Below, piece by piece: positions 51,601 through 60,372 of a stretch of DNA of 64,000 bases; the stretch's first letter is position 1; each line of letters opens with the position of its first letter. A program made the translations under genes and the position numbers. The DNA comes from Pseudobdellovibrionaceae bacterium (GTDB lineage Bacteria; Bdellovibrionota; Bdellovibrionia; Bdellovibrionales; Bdellovibrionaceae), in contig JAHBUV010000001.1 of NCBI GenBank assembly GCA_019637915.1, positions 248,001-312,000 on the forward strand, in the 5' to 3' direction. The notes under the pieces were generated by a model that saw only the letters and a program-made list of their open reading frames with translations, was not told the DNA's origin and did not search any database.

Positions 51601-52032
51601 CTACTCGGCTTGAGCGGCGGCTTCGGTGGTCGTTTTCTGCACGGCCAGTTCCGATTCGATCTTGGCGGCTTTGCCGTCCAAGGCGCGCAGGTAGTAGAGC
51701 TTGGAGCGGCGGATTTTACCGGTGGCCAGGAGCTCGACTTTTTCGACGGCCGGGGAAGAGAAGGGGAAGATCCGTTCCACGCCGACGCCGGCGGAGATTT
51801 TGCGGACCGTGAAGCTGCGGGACGCGCCCGAGCCTTGCAGACGGGTGACGATGCCTTTGTAGACCTGAATGCGCTCTTTTTCGCCCTCTTTCACCTTCAC
51901 GTGCACGTTGACGGTGTCACCGGTGGAGAAAGCTTGGATGTTTTTGTTCGCGGGCTTCAGAGTCACGCGACGGACCAGATTGGTCTCTTTCGCTTCGGAG
52001 GTGCTGCTTTTTTTCTTCGTCGACTTCGCCAT
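51601..52032 (-). CDS. rplS: 50S ribosomal protein L19
   Basis: A 143-residue ribosomal protein. The L19 core is [35 protein letters not shown], then [47 protein letters not shown] basic Ser/Lys-rich extension of about 22 residues precedes the core, and an Ala/Thr/Glu-rich tail follows, so it is somewhat longer than the usual 115. ATG 52032 has AAGGAA upstream. It is the last gene of the rimM-trmD-rplS group, ended by the terminator at 51543. Confidence 0.97.
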   Translation of the reverse strand: MAKSTKKKSSTSEAKETNLVRRVTLKPANKNIQAFSTGDTVNVHVKVKEGEKERIQVYKGIVTRLQGSGASRSFTVRKISAGVGVERIFPFSSPAVEKVELLATGKIRRSKLYYLRALDGKAAKIESELAVQKTTTEAAAQAE

Positions 52033-52104
52033 CTTTGGTTCCTTCGTTAGTACGGGCCGAAGCGAAGGAGTTAGCACGCTCCGCGAGCCGGGGTCAATAC
52101 AAGA

Positions 52105-52902
52105 TCAACGCGTCCCGAGAAAGCGTTGAAAATCCTCTTCTTGCAGCCCCTGAAGGCCGCAGGCTTGCCGCTCTTCCGGGCTCATTTCCCGCCAAAAAGC
52201 CCTCAGATTCGCCCTCTCGGCGGGCGCGAGACCCGCCAGGAGTTCGGGACGTTTTTTCAGGGTCACCAGCTGCGACAGACGGAGTTTCCATTCCTGAATG
52301 CGGCCGTGGTGGCCGGAGAGCAGGGCCTCCGGCACGCTCTGCCCCCGCCACTGCCGGGGGCGGGTGAAATTCGGATGCTCCAAAAGACCCTGGGCGAAAC
52401 TGTCGCGATGGGCGGACTCCTCGTGCCCCAGCACCCCGGGCAGCATCCGCGCCACGCTGTCGATCACGACCAGGGCGGCGGGCTCGCCCCCCGAAAGAAC
52501 GTAATCGCCGATGGACAGCTCCTCATCGATCAGCTGGTTCAGGGCCCTCTGGTCGATGCCGCCGTAACGGCCGCACACCAAGGTCAAGGACGGCAGGGTG
52601 GCGAGTTCGCGCACCTTGCGGTCATCGAGCCGCGGCCCCTGCGGGGACAGATAAATCACCCGCGTCGGCCCCTGGGCGCGGATGCCCTCGAGGACCCGGG
52701 CCAGCACGTCGGCCATCATGATCATGCCGTCGCCGCCGCCGAAAGGACGATCATCGACGCTGCGATGGGCGTCTTCCGCCGCCTCGCGGGGTTGGTGGGT
52801 CTCCACCTGAAGCAGGTTTTTCTTCAGGCCCTGCCCCACCAGACCCGCCGACAGGGCGGACTTCAGCATCTCGGGAAAAAGCGTCAGGACGTGGAACTTC
52901 AT
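52105..52902 (-). CDS. trmD: tRNA (guanine37-N1)-methyltransferase
   Basis: A 265-residue SPOUT-class enzyme that methylates G37 of tRNAs reading CNN codons. Motifs of the knotted SAM site are present: RPFGGGDGMIMMADVL, VIYLSPQGPRLDDRKVRELA, LVCGRYGGIDQRALNQLIDEELSIGDYVLSGGEPAALVVIDSVARMLPGVLG. The start overlaps the rimM stop by 4 bp (ATGA). Confidence 0.97.
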   Translation of the reverse strand: MKFHVLTLFPEMLKSALSAGLVGQGLKKNLLQVETHQPREAAEDAHRSVDDRPFGGGDGMIMMADVLARVLEGIRAQGPTRVIYLSPQGPRLDDRKVRELATLPSLTLVCGRYGGIDQRALNQLIDEELSIGDYVLSGGEPAALVVIDSVARMLPGVLGHEESAHRDSFAQGLLEHPNFTRPRQWRGQSVPEALLSGHHGRIQEWKLRLSQLVTLKKRPELLAGLAPAERANLRAFWREMSPEERQACGLQGLQEEDFQRFLGTR

Positions 52903-53450
52903 GCTTCGTCGAGTTTCCCCAGATCGAGCAAACCCTCCGGCAGATCCATGACGACGGTTTTCGACTTGAAATCAATTTTTTTCAGGAAAGCATCGACGAA
53001 AGGAATCTCCGCCTCGCCACCGCCGGCTTTCTCGAGCACCAGCAAGTCCTGCACGCCGTTGCTCGAGAAATCCACGATGCGACCGAGGGTGGTCTGCGTC
53101 GCATCCTTCACCGTGAAACCGCGGATTTCCTCGAGGTAAATGCCCTCGCCCTCTTCGGACACCAGCAACTCATCGGCGATGTAGAATCCCCACTTCTCCA
53201 CCGCCTCGGCGGCGTTGCGGTCGGTGAGTTCCTCGGCCTTGACGATCAGGCCGTTTTTGAACGGCTTCGCTTTCTGGCACTTCAGAATTTTTTGGACCGC
53301 GTCCGCGGCCGGATCTTCCCCGCGCGGCGGAAGCGCGCCGAGACCGAACTCCTTCAAGCGCGGCAGCCACGACACATCCCCGGAAAAAATCAGCACGTGG
53401 AGTTCGCCGCGCAGACCGTGGGCTTCTTTGACTTTACCGACCAGCTTCAT
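52899..53450 (-). CDS. rimM: 16S rRNA processing protein RimM
   Basis: A 183-residue 30S assembly factor. N-terminal beta-barrel LVGKVKEAHGLRGELHVLIFSGD is typical (GRIxxxHGLKGExxV), and the PRC-barrel domain LEEIRGFTVKDATQTTLGRIVDFSSNGVQDLLVLE follows, ending in IPFVDAFLKKIDFKSKTVVMDLPEGLLDL, as in most RimM. It is cotranslated with trmD. Expression may depend on read-through of the terminator at 53470-53500. Confidence 0.96.
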   Translation of the reverse strand: MKLVGKVKEAHGLRGELHVLIFSGDVSWLPRLKEFGLGALPPRGEDPAADAVQKILKCQKAKPFKNGLIVKAEELTDRNAAEAVEKWGFYIADELLVSEEGEGIYLEEIRGFTVKDATQTTLGRIVDFSSNGVQDLLVLEKAGGGEAEIPFVDAFLKKIDFKSKTVVMDLPEGLLDLGKLDEA

Positions 53451-53469
53451 GGTTTTCTCTCTTCAGAAT

Positions 53470-53500
53470 AAAAAAAGGGGGGTTCGTGTGAACCCCCCTT
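53470..53500 (-). terminator. Perfect intrinsic terminator between khpA and rimM (possible attenuator)
   Basis: On the minus strand AAGGGGGGTTC-ACAC-GAACCCCCCTT is a perfect 11-bp stem with a 4-nt loop, directly followed by a T run. Only about 20 bp lie between the T run and the rimM start codon. Confidence 0.9.
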
Positions 53501-53525
53501 GGTGTTTTTTTGACAACTCAAAAAA

Positions 53526-53765
53526 CTACTCAACGATATCGAGGTGATAGCGCTTGTTCAGTTTCGTCCCGGCGGCGCGGATGATCGTTCTCATCGCGGC
53601 GGCGGTCTTCCCCTGTTTGCCAATCACTTTGCCCAGATCGTCTTTGTCGACTTTCAGAGCGAGGAGGATCGTCTGTTGGCCAGGGATCTCATCCACCTCG
53701 ACGTTGTCCGGCTTATCCACCAAGGATTTCGCCATAAATTCCACCAAATCTTTCAGGCTGTCCAT
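53526..53765 (-). CDS. khpA: KH-domain RNA-binding protein KhpA
   Basis: A 79-residue single KH domain. The GxxG loop is DDLGKVIGKQGKTAAAMRTIIRAA. The length and N-terminus (SLKDLVEFMAKSLVDKPDNVEVDE) match KhpA, formerly YlqC, which with KhpB binds many RNAs in other bacteria. It sits in the common position between rpsP and rimM, 73 bp from rpsP. Confidence 0.93.
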   Translation of the reverse strand: MDSLKDLVEFMAKSLVDKPDNVEVDEIPGQQTILLALKVDKDDLGKVIGKQGKTAAAMRTIIRAAGTKLNKRYHLDIVE

Positions 53766-53838
53766 TCACACTCCCTTGACTCGGGTCCCGAATCGCTCAC
53801 CATTCTGGCAAAGAAGTGAGAGAAATTCGAGTCTTTTT

Positions 53839-54093
53839 TTAATTGGTGGAACTTTGGGCCAACTTCGCGACGTGCTTCACGCGGTCCGTGGGCTGGGCGC
53901 CCTTCTTGGTCCACTCTTCGTACTTCGCCATATCGAGGACGACTTTTTTGTCCTGACCACTGGCGAGGGGGTTGTAGTGACCGATCACTTCCAAGAATTT
54001 GCCGGTCGCATAACGACGGGAATCCGCGACGGTAATGCGGTAACGGGGTTCGTGTTTTGCACCGGTCCGAGCCAGTCGAATCACAACGGCCAT
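53839..54093 (-). CDS. rpsP: 30S ribosomal protein S16
   Basis: An 84-residue ribosomal protein: MAVVIRLARTGAKHEPRYRITVADSR matches the S16 start, followed by FLEVIGHYNPLA and the helix DMAKYEEWTKKGAQPTDRVKHVAKLA. Length and order are normal. It lies 68 bp downstream of ffh and starts the rpsP-khpA unit. Confidence 0.97.
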   Translation of the reverse strand: MAVVIRLARTGAKHEPRYRITVADSRRYATGKFLEVIGHYNPLASGQDKKVVLDMAKYEEWTKKGAQPTDRVKHVAKLAQSSTN

Positions 54094-54161
54094 TGCTGCT
54101 CCTTTTCCTTCAGGCAGAAGAAGGCAAAAGAATTACAGGCTCCGCTGCGAAAATTCAAGGG

Positions 54162-55493
54162 CTAAAATGGGAAGCGCATTCCCCCGCGCCCCATGCCCAT
54201 TTTCATGAGTCCGTTCATCATTTTCTGGGCTTCCTCGAATTGCTTCACCAGGCGGTTGATGTCCTGAACCTGGGTCCCGGAACCCTGGGCGATGCGCAAG
54301 CGACGCGAGGCATTCAAAATCTTGTGGTTTTTGCGTTCGGCCGCCGTCATCGAACGGATGATGGCTTCGATTTTTTTCATTTCCTGATCCGGCGGGGACA
54401 TGTTTTTGAGCTGTTTGGAGAGCTCCCCCATGCCGGGCAAAAATTTCAGGATGCTCTCGATGCCGCCCATCTTTTTCAGGCTTTGGATCTGGGTCAGGAA
54501 GTCCTCGAGACTGAACTCCTTCTTCATCATCTTCTTGGCGGACTCGCGCGCCGTCTTCTCGTCGATGATCTCCTGGGCCTTCTCAACGAGGCTCAGCACG
54601 TCGCCCATGTCGAGGATCCGCTGCGCCAGCCGGTCCGGATGGAACACCTCGAGGCCGGCGACTTTTTCGCCGACGCCCAGGAATTTGATCGGCACCCCCG
54701 TCACCTCGCGGATCGACAGGGCCGCCCCGCCGCGGGCGTCACCGTCCACCTTGGTCAGCACCAGGCCCGTCAGGCCCAGGCGGCTGTTGAAGCCCTCGGC
54801 GACGTTCACGGATTGCTGACCGAGCATGGCGTCGGCCACCAACAAAATTTCTTGAGGGGTCCAGATCCGCTTCAGGTTCTCGAGCTCGCCCATCAGGGCG
54901 TCGTCGATCTGCAGCCGGCCGGCGGTGTCGACGAAAACGACCTCCACCATGTTGTCGCGGGCCCAGGACTTGGCCTGCTCGAGGATCTCCTCGGGCTTTT
55001 GCCCGGCCTGCGTCGGGAACACCGGCAGGTTGTTCTGCTTGCCGAGGGTCTGCAGCTGATCGATGGCGGCGGGACGGTAGATGTCCGCCGGGATCAGGCC
55101 CGGTTTTTTGCCGAGCTTCTGGCGCACGTGCAGCGCGAGTTTCGCGGCGGTCGTGGTTTTCCCGGCGCCCTGCAGGCCGACCAGGAAGACGACGCTGGGA
55201 TTTTCACGCACGTTCAACTCGGCCGTGCCGCCCCCGAGCGTCGTCACCAGCTCGTCGTGCACGATCTTGGTGAACATCTGGCCGGGGTTCACATGGGTCA
55301 GAACCTCCTGGCCCAGGGCTTTGGCCTTCACGCGGTCGGTGAACGACTTCACCACTTTGAAGTTCACATCGGCTTCGAGGAGACTCAGACGGATGTCCTT
55401 CACGGCCTCTTCGATGTTGCTTTCGGAGATGCGGTTCTGGCCTTTGAGCTTTTTGACGCTGGCGAGGATTTTGTCCGAGAGTTGATTGAACAT
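54162..55493 (-). CDS. ffh: Signal recognition particle protein Ffh
   Basis: A 443-residue SRP GTPase that targets membrane proteins together with the 4.5S RNA. The N domain is helical; the G domain has the P-loop GLQGAGKTTTAAKLA, DTAGRLQIDDALM and TKVDGDARGGAALS. The M domain is Met-rich (MMKKEFSLEDFLTQIQSLKKMGG, MKKIEAIIRSMTAAERKNHKIL, the RNA-binding SRRLRIAQGSGTQVQDIN). Ends GMGRGGMRFPF. No clear Shine-Dalgarno before ATG 55493. It heads the conserved translation/ribosome cluster. Confidence 0.97.
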   Translation of the reverse strand: MFNQLSDKILASVKKLKGQNRISESNIEEAVKDIRLSLLEADVNFKVVKSFTDRVKAKALGQEVLTHVNPGQMFTKIVHDELVTTLGGGTAELNVRENPSVVFLVGLQGAGKTTTAAKLALHVRQKLGKKPGLIPADIYRPAAIDQLQTLGKQNNLPVFPTQAGQKPEEILEQAKSWARDNMVEVVFVDTAGRLQIDDALMGELENLKRIWTPQEILLVADAMLGQQSVNVAEGFNSRLGLTGLVLTKVDGDARGGAALSIREVTGVPIKFLGVGEKVAGLEVFHPDRLAQRILDMGDVLSLVEKAQEIIDEKTARESAKKMMKKEFSLEDFLTQIQSLKKMGGIESILKFLPGMGELSKQLKNMSPPDQEMKKIEAIIRSMTAAERKNHKILNASRRLRIAQGSGTQVQDINRLVKQFEEAQKMMNGLMKMGMGRGGMRFPF

Positions 55494-55544
55494 GGAATGG
55501 GGATACCCGGGAAGCAGGCTTGCGTCTTGGGATTATGGAGCGCG

Positions 55545-56975
55545 TCAGAGAATGGGGCTGAAAAGGCGGCAAACCCGCACGCCGGTGCGGTACCACCAGG
55601 GTTTCCGCGCCAACTCGGCGGAGGAGGCGGGGCTGCCGTGGCGGAAATCCTCTTGCAGCATCGCCTCCACCTGGCGTGAAAAATCCGCGTCCACCACGGC
55701 CACCGTCATCTCGAAATTCAGACGGAAAGAACGGCAGTCGAAATTCGCCGTGCCGACGAAACAATGGCTGTCATCCACCAGCAGGACCTTCTGGTGCATG
55801 AAACCGTTTTCGTACCAGAAGAAGCGGATGCCCACGGCTTCGAGCTCGGCGAAATAAGACTCGCTCACCATGGTGTTCCAGAAACCGTCATTGCGGCGCG
55901 GGATCAGGATGCGGATCTCCACCCCGCGCAAGGCGGCCAGCTGCAGGGCCGAAACGAACTGCTCGTCCGGGGCGAAGTAAGGGCTGGCGATCCACAGTCT
56001 TTTCTTCGCGCTCTGCACGGCGAGCAGATGGAACAAGGTCGCCGTCTCCAGGGGATCCGCGGGACCCGACGGGATGGCGAGGGCCACCATGTTTTCATCG
56101 CGGCAGGGCTCGGCCTCCCACCGCAGGTCCAATCTTTCACCGCAGGCCCAGTACCAATCCTCCTGAAAGGACAGCTGCACGCCCTGCACGACCGGGCCCT
56201 GCAGCTTCACGTGAGTGTCCCGCCAGGGGGTGAGCTGCGGGTCCAGGCCCATGTACTCATCGGCGACGTTGAGGCCGCCCGTGAAAGCCAGGCGCCCGTC
56301 CACCACCACCGTTTTGCGGTGGTTGCGGAAGTTCAGCTGGAAACGGTTGTGCGCGCCGCGGGTCGAGTTGAACGCCTCGACGCGAACGCCCGCGTCCGTC
56401 ATCTCGCGCAGGAAATCCCGCGGCAGCTTGGTGCCGATCTCGTCATACAGGAAATAACAGCGCAGGCCCTCGCGGGATTTTTTCACCAGGATGTCCTTGA
56501 AGGCCGTGCCGATCCCGTCGGCGCAGAAAATGTAGTACTGCACCAGCAGGTACTCACGGGCGGCCCGCATGTCCGCGAAGAGGCCGTCGAAGCAGGCCCG
56601 CCCATCGATCAAGAGATCGACGCGGTTGTGGTTGGTGAAAGGCAGGTTGATCAGCTTCTCGATGGACTTGGAGAAGGGCGTCTTCAACGGGTCGACCTGA
56701 ATGCCCTGGCGCCGAAAGAAATCGCGGACGCGCTCGGCGATCGAACCCGTCGCCTGGGCGACGCTCAAGCGCGGCGTGCGGTAACCGACAAAGCGCTTGC
56801 GGCCGAAAATCCAGTAGGCCGGCACCGCGATCCACGGGAAGGACACCAGGAACACCACCCAGGCGGCGGTGCCCTGCGGGGTGCGAACCTCATAGAGCGC
56901 CTGCAGGGCGGTGAGCACGCCCACCACGTAACCGAAAACCCCCAGGACGTGCCAGACGCTGAGATCCCCTACCAT
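55545..56975 (-). CDS. Cardiolipin synthase (phospholipase D family)
   Basis: A 476-residue inner-membrane enzyme making cardiolipin from two phosphatidylglycerols. Start is ATG 56975, overlapping the ABC permease stop by 7 bp. Two N-terminal helices (VLGVFGYVVGVLTALQAL, TAAWVVFLVSFPWIAVPAYWIF) precede two PLD domains with the HKD motifs NHRKTVVVDG and MHQKVLLVDD (H-x-K-x4-D). FRNHRKTVVVDGRLAFTGGLNVADEYMG is typical of ClsA. Cardiolipin affects membrane curvature and cell poles. It lies in a run of same-strand genes with an ABC exporter. Confidence 0.92.
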   Translation of the reverse strand: MVGDLSVWHVLGVFGYVVGVLTALQALYEVRTPQGTAAWVVFLVSFPWIAVPAYWIFGRKRFVGYRTPRLSVAQATGSIAERVRDFFRRQGIQVDPLKTPFSKSIEKLINLPFTNHNRVDLLIDGRACFDGLFADMRAAREYLLVQYYIFCADGIGTAFKDILVKKSREGLRCYFLYDEIGTKLPRDFLREMTDAGVRVEAFNSTRGAHNRFQLNFRNHRKTVVVDGRLAFTGGLNVADEYMGLDPQLTPWRDTHVKLQGPVVQGVQLSFQEDWYWACGERLDLRWEAEPCRDENMVALAIPSGPADPLETATLFHLLAVQSAKKRLWIASPYFAPDEQFVSALQLAALRGVEIRILIPRRNDGFWNTMVSESYFAELEAVGIRFFWYENGFMHQKVLLVDDSHCFVGTANFDCRSFRLNFEMTVAVVDADFSRQVEAMLQEDFRHGSPASSAELARKPWWYRTGVRVCRLFSPIL

Positions 56976-57745
56976 CTTTGGAAAGAACCGCGGCTGAGCG
57001 AGATGCGGGCCATGACGTAAAACACCAGGAGCCCGAGGAAAGACACCAGCAACGACTGCGTGATCTCCACGTCGCTCACGCCCAGCATGCCGTAGCGGAA
57101 ACCGTTGATCAGGTACAGCAAGGGATTCAACCGCGACACCTGCTGCCAGAAGGGCGACAGGCTCTCCACCGAGATGAAAACCCCGCCCAAGTAAGTCAGG
57201 GGCAGAAGCACGAAGCTGGAAAAGGCCGACAGATGCTCGAAGCCTTTCGACCAGAAGGCCACCGAGATCCCCAGGAAAGCGAACAGCAATCCCCCCACCA
57301 GGGTGAAGTACAGCAGATACAAGGGATGCGCCACCGGCAGCCACACGCCCAGCTGCTGATCGTGGAACACCTCGCCGACGGCGAGGGTGACCAGGGCCAC
57401 CAGCACCCCGCGCAGCAAAGCCCCCAGGCCCAGGGCCCAGATGATCTGGTTGTCCGTCAGGGGCACGACGGCCAGATCCTCGATGTCCCCGGAAAATTTC
57501 GAGGACACGATGGAGCTGGAGGAATTCTGAAAGGAGTTGTTGATCAAGGCCATCATCATCAAGCCCGGCACCAGGAAAGACAGGTAAGGCACGCCGTTCT
57601 TCAGTTCCACCGCCGCGCCCAGGGACACCCCGAACACCAGCAGGTACAGAAAGGAACTCACGAAGGGCGTGACCACCGTCTGCACGATGACCTTCATGAA
57701 ACGGCGGCACTCACGCTCGAGCAGGGTCAGGAACGCGACCATCAT
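56969..57745 (-). CDS. ABC-2-type transporter permease
   Basis: A 258-residue integral membrane subunit with six hydrophobic segments (VVTPFVSSFLYLLVFGVSLG, LSFLVPGLMMMALINNSF, LLRGVLVALVTLAV, LYLLYFTLVGGLLFAFLGISVAF, LSAFSSFVLLPLTYLGGVFI, LVSFLGLLVFYVMARISL). The pattern PGLMMM and LTYLGGVF is typical of the DrrB/YadH-type ABC-2 permease. Start overlaps the ATPase stop (ATGATGG). The substrate is unknown. Confidence 0.9.
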   Translation of the reverse strand: MMVAFLTLLERECRRFMKVIVQTVVTPFVSSFLYLLVFGVSLGAAVELKNGVPYLSFLVPGLMMMALINNSFQNSSSSIVSSKFSGDIEDLAVVPLTDNQIIWALGLGALLRGVLVALVTLAVGEVFHDQQLGVWLPVAHPLYLLYFTLVGGLLFAFLGISVAFWSKGFEHLSAFSSFVLLPLTYLGGVFISVESLSPFWQQVSRLNPLLYLINGFRYGMLGVSDVEITQSLLVSFLGLLVFYVMARISLSRGSFQRW

Positions 57746-58638
57746 GCTTTGGCTCCTTCCGCCGGGGCGGCTTTGTCTCCGGTCAGCAGGCGCCGGAAGG
57801 CGTCTTCCAAGCGGCCCTGCTCGACCTGGATGTCGCGCAGATCCATGGGATCGACGCCGGCGTCGCGCAGGATATCCCCCAGGGGTTTTTCGATCGGGGC
57901 GAAGATCTCCTTGCGGCCGGAGGAACGGGTGTCGAGGATCACTTTCTTGCGGGCGAACTGATGCACGATCCGGGAAGTCTCGCCGATGGCCTCCAGGCGG
58001 CCGCGGTTGACGATGCCGACGCGGTCGCAGAGGAGCTCCGCCTCTTCCAGGTAATGCGTGGTCAAAAGGACGGCGATGCCTTCGCGTTTCAGATCGCGCA
58101 CGAAGTCCCAGAGGTTCTCGCGCAGGGTGATGTCCACCCCGGCCGTCGGCTCATCGAGCAGCAGCAGGCGCGGCGAGTGCACCAGGGCTTTGGCGATCAT
58201 CAGGCGGCGCTTCATGCCGCCCGAGAGCTGCTTCACGCGCTTGTCGCGGTGCTCGTACAGGCCGAGCTTGTTCAGCAGATAGCGGATGCGTTCGCCGTTT
58301 CTCCTCAAGCCGTGGTAGCCCGACTGGAACTGCAGCAACTCCTCCACGGTGAAGAATCCCGAATTGATGATCTCCTGGTGAACGACGCCGAACTGGCGTT
58401 TCACGAGCAAAGGGTTCTTGGCCACGTCGATGCCGAAAACCCGCACCTGACCGGACGTCGCCTGCTCCAGCGTCGTCACGATGGAAATGGTGGTGGTTTT
58501 TCCGGCGCCGTTGGGCCCCAGCAGGCCGAAGACCTCGCCGGCGCGCACCTCGAAGCTGAGACCACGCACGGCCTCGAAGGAGCCGTAGTTTTTTTTCAGG
58601 TCAATCACTTCCAGGGGAAACGTCGTCGGCTGGGTCAT
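57742..58638 (-). CDS. ABC transporter ATP-binding protein
   Basis: A 298-residue ATPase partner of the ABC-2 permease. ATG 58638 has AGGAGG 5 nt upstream. Walker A GPNGAGKTTT, Q-loop VHQEIINSGFF, signature QLSGGMKRRLMIAKAL, Walker B LLLLDEPTAGVD and H-loop TTHYLEEAE. The C-terminal 70 residues are the usual DrrA-type extension. It probably exports a lipid, drug or polymer; cardiolipin synthase downstream may be linked only by position. Confidence 0.94.
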   Translation of the reverse strand: MTQPTTFPLEVIDLKKNYGSFEAVRGLSFEVRAGEVFGLLGPNGAGKTTTISIVTTLEQATSGQVRVFGIDVAKNPLLVKRQFGVVHQEIINSGFFTVEELLQFQSGYHGLRRNGERIRYLLNKLGLYEHRDKRVKQLSGGMKRRLMIAKALVHSPRLLLLDEPTAGVDITLRENLWDFVRDLKREGIAVLLTTHYLEEAELLCDRVGIVNRGRLEAIGETSRIVHQFARKKVILDTRSSGRKEIFAPIEKPLGDILRDAGVDPMDLRDIQVEQGRLEDAFRRLLTGDKAAPAEGAKA

Positions 58639-58651
58639 TTCGCCTCCTGGG

Positions 58652-60259
58652 CTAGCGCGCCCGGGTGATGGACGTCTGGAACTCCACCGCGGGGTTTTCA
58701 CGTTGGGCCCAATTCAAATCCCATTCCTGGGCCAGCAGGATCACCGGCTGATCATTGGAGTCGCGGTACATGGTGAACTGACCCTTGAGATTTTCCACGG
58801 CCTTGCCGTCCGCCGTGCGCGGCCAGCGCGCCACGGAAAAAGGCAGGCGGTTCAATTTGACGTCGAGATTGTACTCGTCCTGCAGCCGGTGCAACAGCAC
58901 TTCGAACTGCAACTCCCCGACCGCGCCCAGGATCGGGTCCTGGGGACCGACCAGGGGATCGATGAGAACCTGGATGGCGCCCTCTTCGGAGATATGGCGG
59001 ATGGCCTCCTGCATCTTGGTGCGTTTCAGGGCGTCGCGCACGGACAGCCGCGCGAACAGCTCCGGCGCGAACTTCGGGATGTCCTCGAACAGCACGCGGC
59101 CGTGGGAGGACACGCAATCCCCGATGGCGAAGTTGCCAGTGTCGTTGACCCCGACGATGTCGCCGGCAAAGGCCTCGTCGACGGTCTCCCGCTCGGCGGC
59201 GACGAATTGATTCGAGTAAGCCAGCCGCAGCTCGCGGCCCAGACGGGCGTGCTGCACTTTCATGCCGCGCTCGAAGCGGCCCGAGCAGATCCGCAGGAAA
59301 GCGACGCGGTCGCGGTGCCGGCGGTCCATGTTCGCCTGGATCTTGAAGACGAAGCCCGTGAAGTTCGCGTCCAAAGGATCGACCTCGCCGCCGTCGCGGG
59401 TTTTGCGGGGCTGCGGGCCCGGCGCGTACTTCGAGAAGAAGTTCAGGAAAATATCGACGCCGAAATTCTGTTTCGCCGAACCGAAGGTCACCGGCGAGAT
59501 CTCCCCGGACAGGAAGGCCTGCACGTCAAAGGGCGGCAAGGCGCCCTCGATCAGCTCGAGCTCGCTCTTCACCTGCTCGGCGGACTCGGCGTCCAGGATG
59601 CCGTCGAGCTTCGCCATGTCGGTCGCCGGGTCGAAGGGGATCACCTGGAAGTCGAGCACGTCCTCGCGGCGCTGGTCGTAGATGATGATCTCTTTGGTGA
59701 TGCGGTTGAAGATGCCCTTGAAACGCTGGCCGATGCCGAGGGGCCAGGTCACCGGATAGCACTGCATGCCCAAGGTCTTTTCGATCTCGTCGATCAGCGT
59801 GAGGGGGTCTTTGCCCTCGCGGTCGAGCTTGTTCACGAAAGTGAAGATCGGCACCTGTCGGTAACGGCAGACTTCGTACAGGCGCTTGGTGCGCTCCTCC
59901 ACCCCTTTGGCGACGTCGATCAGCATGCAGGCCGAGTCCACGGCCATCAGCACGCGGTAAGTGTCCTCGGAGAAGTCCTTGTGGCCAGGCGTGTCCAGCA
60001 GGTTCACGCGCAGCTCGTTGTAATCGAAGGTCATCACCGAGGAGGTGATGGAAATCCCTTTTTGCCTTTCCAGTTCCATCCAGTCGGAGGTGACGGCCTT
60101 CGTGCCCGACTTGCCCTTCACCTCGCCCGTCGTGTGAATGACGCCGCCGTGGAAAAGCAATTTCTCGGTGAGCGTGGTTTTCCCCGCGTCCGGATGGGAG
60201 ATGATGGCGAAGGTGCGCCGGCGTTGGATTTCTTTTTGAACGGCAGGGGTGGAAAGCAT
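58652..60259 (-). CDS. prfC: Peptide chain release factor 3
   Basis: A 535-residue GTPase that recycles RF1/RF2. Start ATG 60259. G1 ISHPDAGKTTLTEKLL, G3 LLDTPGHKDFSEDTYR and G4 VNKLDREGKD are present, and EKQKGISITSSVM-type RQKGISITSSVM is the switch I region that separates RF3 from EF-G. Length matches E. coli RF3 (529). It is 13 bp upstream of the ABC ATPase gene on the same strand. Confidence 0.96.
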   Translation of the reverse strand: MLSTPAVQKEIQRRRTFAIISHPDAGKTTLTEKLLFHGGVIHTTGEVKGKSGTKAVTSDWMELERQKGISITSSVMTFDYNELRVNLLDTPGHKDFSEDTYRVLMAVDSACMLIDVAKGVEERTKRLYEVCRYRQVPIFTFVNKLDREGKDPLTLIDEIEKTLGMQCYPVTWPLGIGQRFKGIFNRITKEIIIYDQRREDVLDFQVIPFDPATDMAKLDGILDAESAEQVKSELELIEGALPPFDVQAFLSGEISPVTFGSAKQNFGVDIFLNFFSKYAPGPQPRKTRDGGEVDPLDANFTGFVFKIQANMDRRHRDRVAFLRICSGRFERGMKVQHARLGRELRLAYSNQFVAAERETVDEAFAGDIVGVNDTGNFAIGDCVSSHGRVLFEDIPKFAPELFARLSVRDALKRTKMQEAIRHISEEGAIQVLIDPLVGPQDPILGAVGELQFEVLLHRLQDEYNLDVKLNRLPFSVARWPRTADGKAVENLKGQFTMYRDSNDQPVILLAQEWDLNWAQRENPAVEFQTSITRAR

Positions 60260-60320
60260 CCAGGGGTTATAGCAGGCACGAGGGAAACTGGCACCTTTTT
60301 GTAGACGGCGCGTTAAAGCT

Positions 60321-60347
60321 GAAACGGCCCCTCTTCGGAGCCGTTTC
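60321..60347. terminator. Stem-loop between the PuuD-like gene and prfC
   Basis: GAAACGGC (60321-60328) pairs perfectly with GCCGTTTC (60340-60347); the loop is 11 nt. It lies 26 bp after the PuuD-like stop codon, but the T run expected of an intrinsic terminator is missing on the minus strand, so termination is uncertain. Confidence 0.4.
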
Positions 60348-60372
60348 AATCTGCCTTTTCAAAGGGAGAATC

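Noticed and set aside
53766-53838. A terminator between rpsP and khpA
   Set aside because: GACTCG and CGAGTC flank the gap with a T run only on the + strand, away from transcription; on the coding strand there is no T run after a stem.
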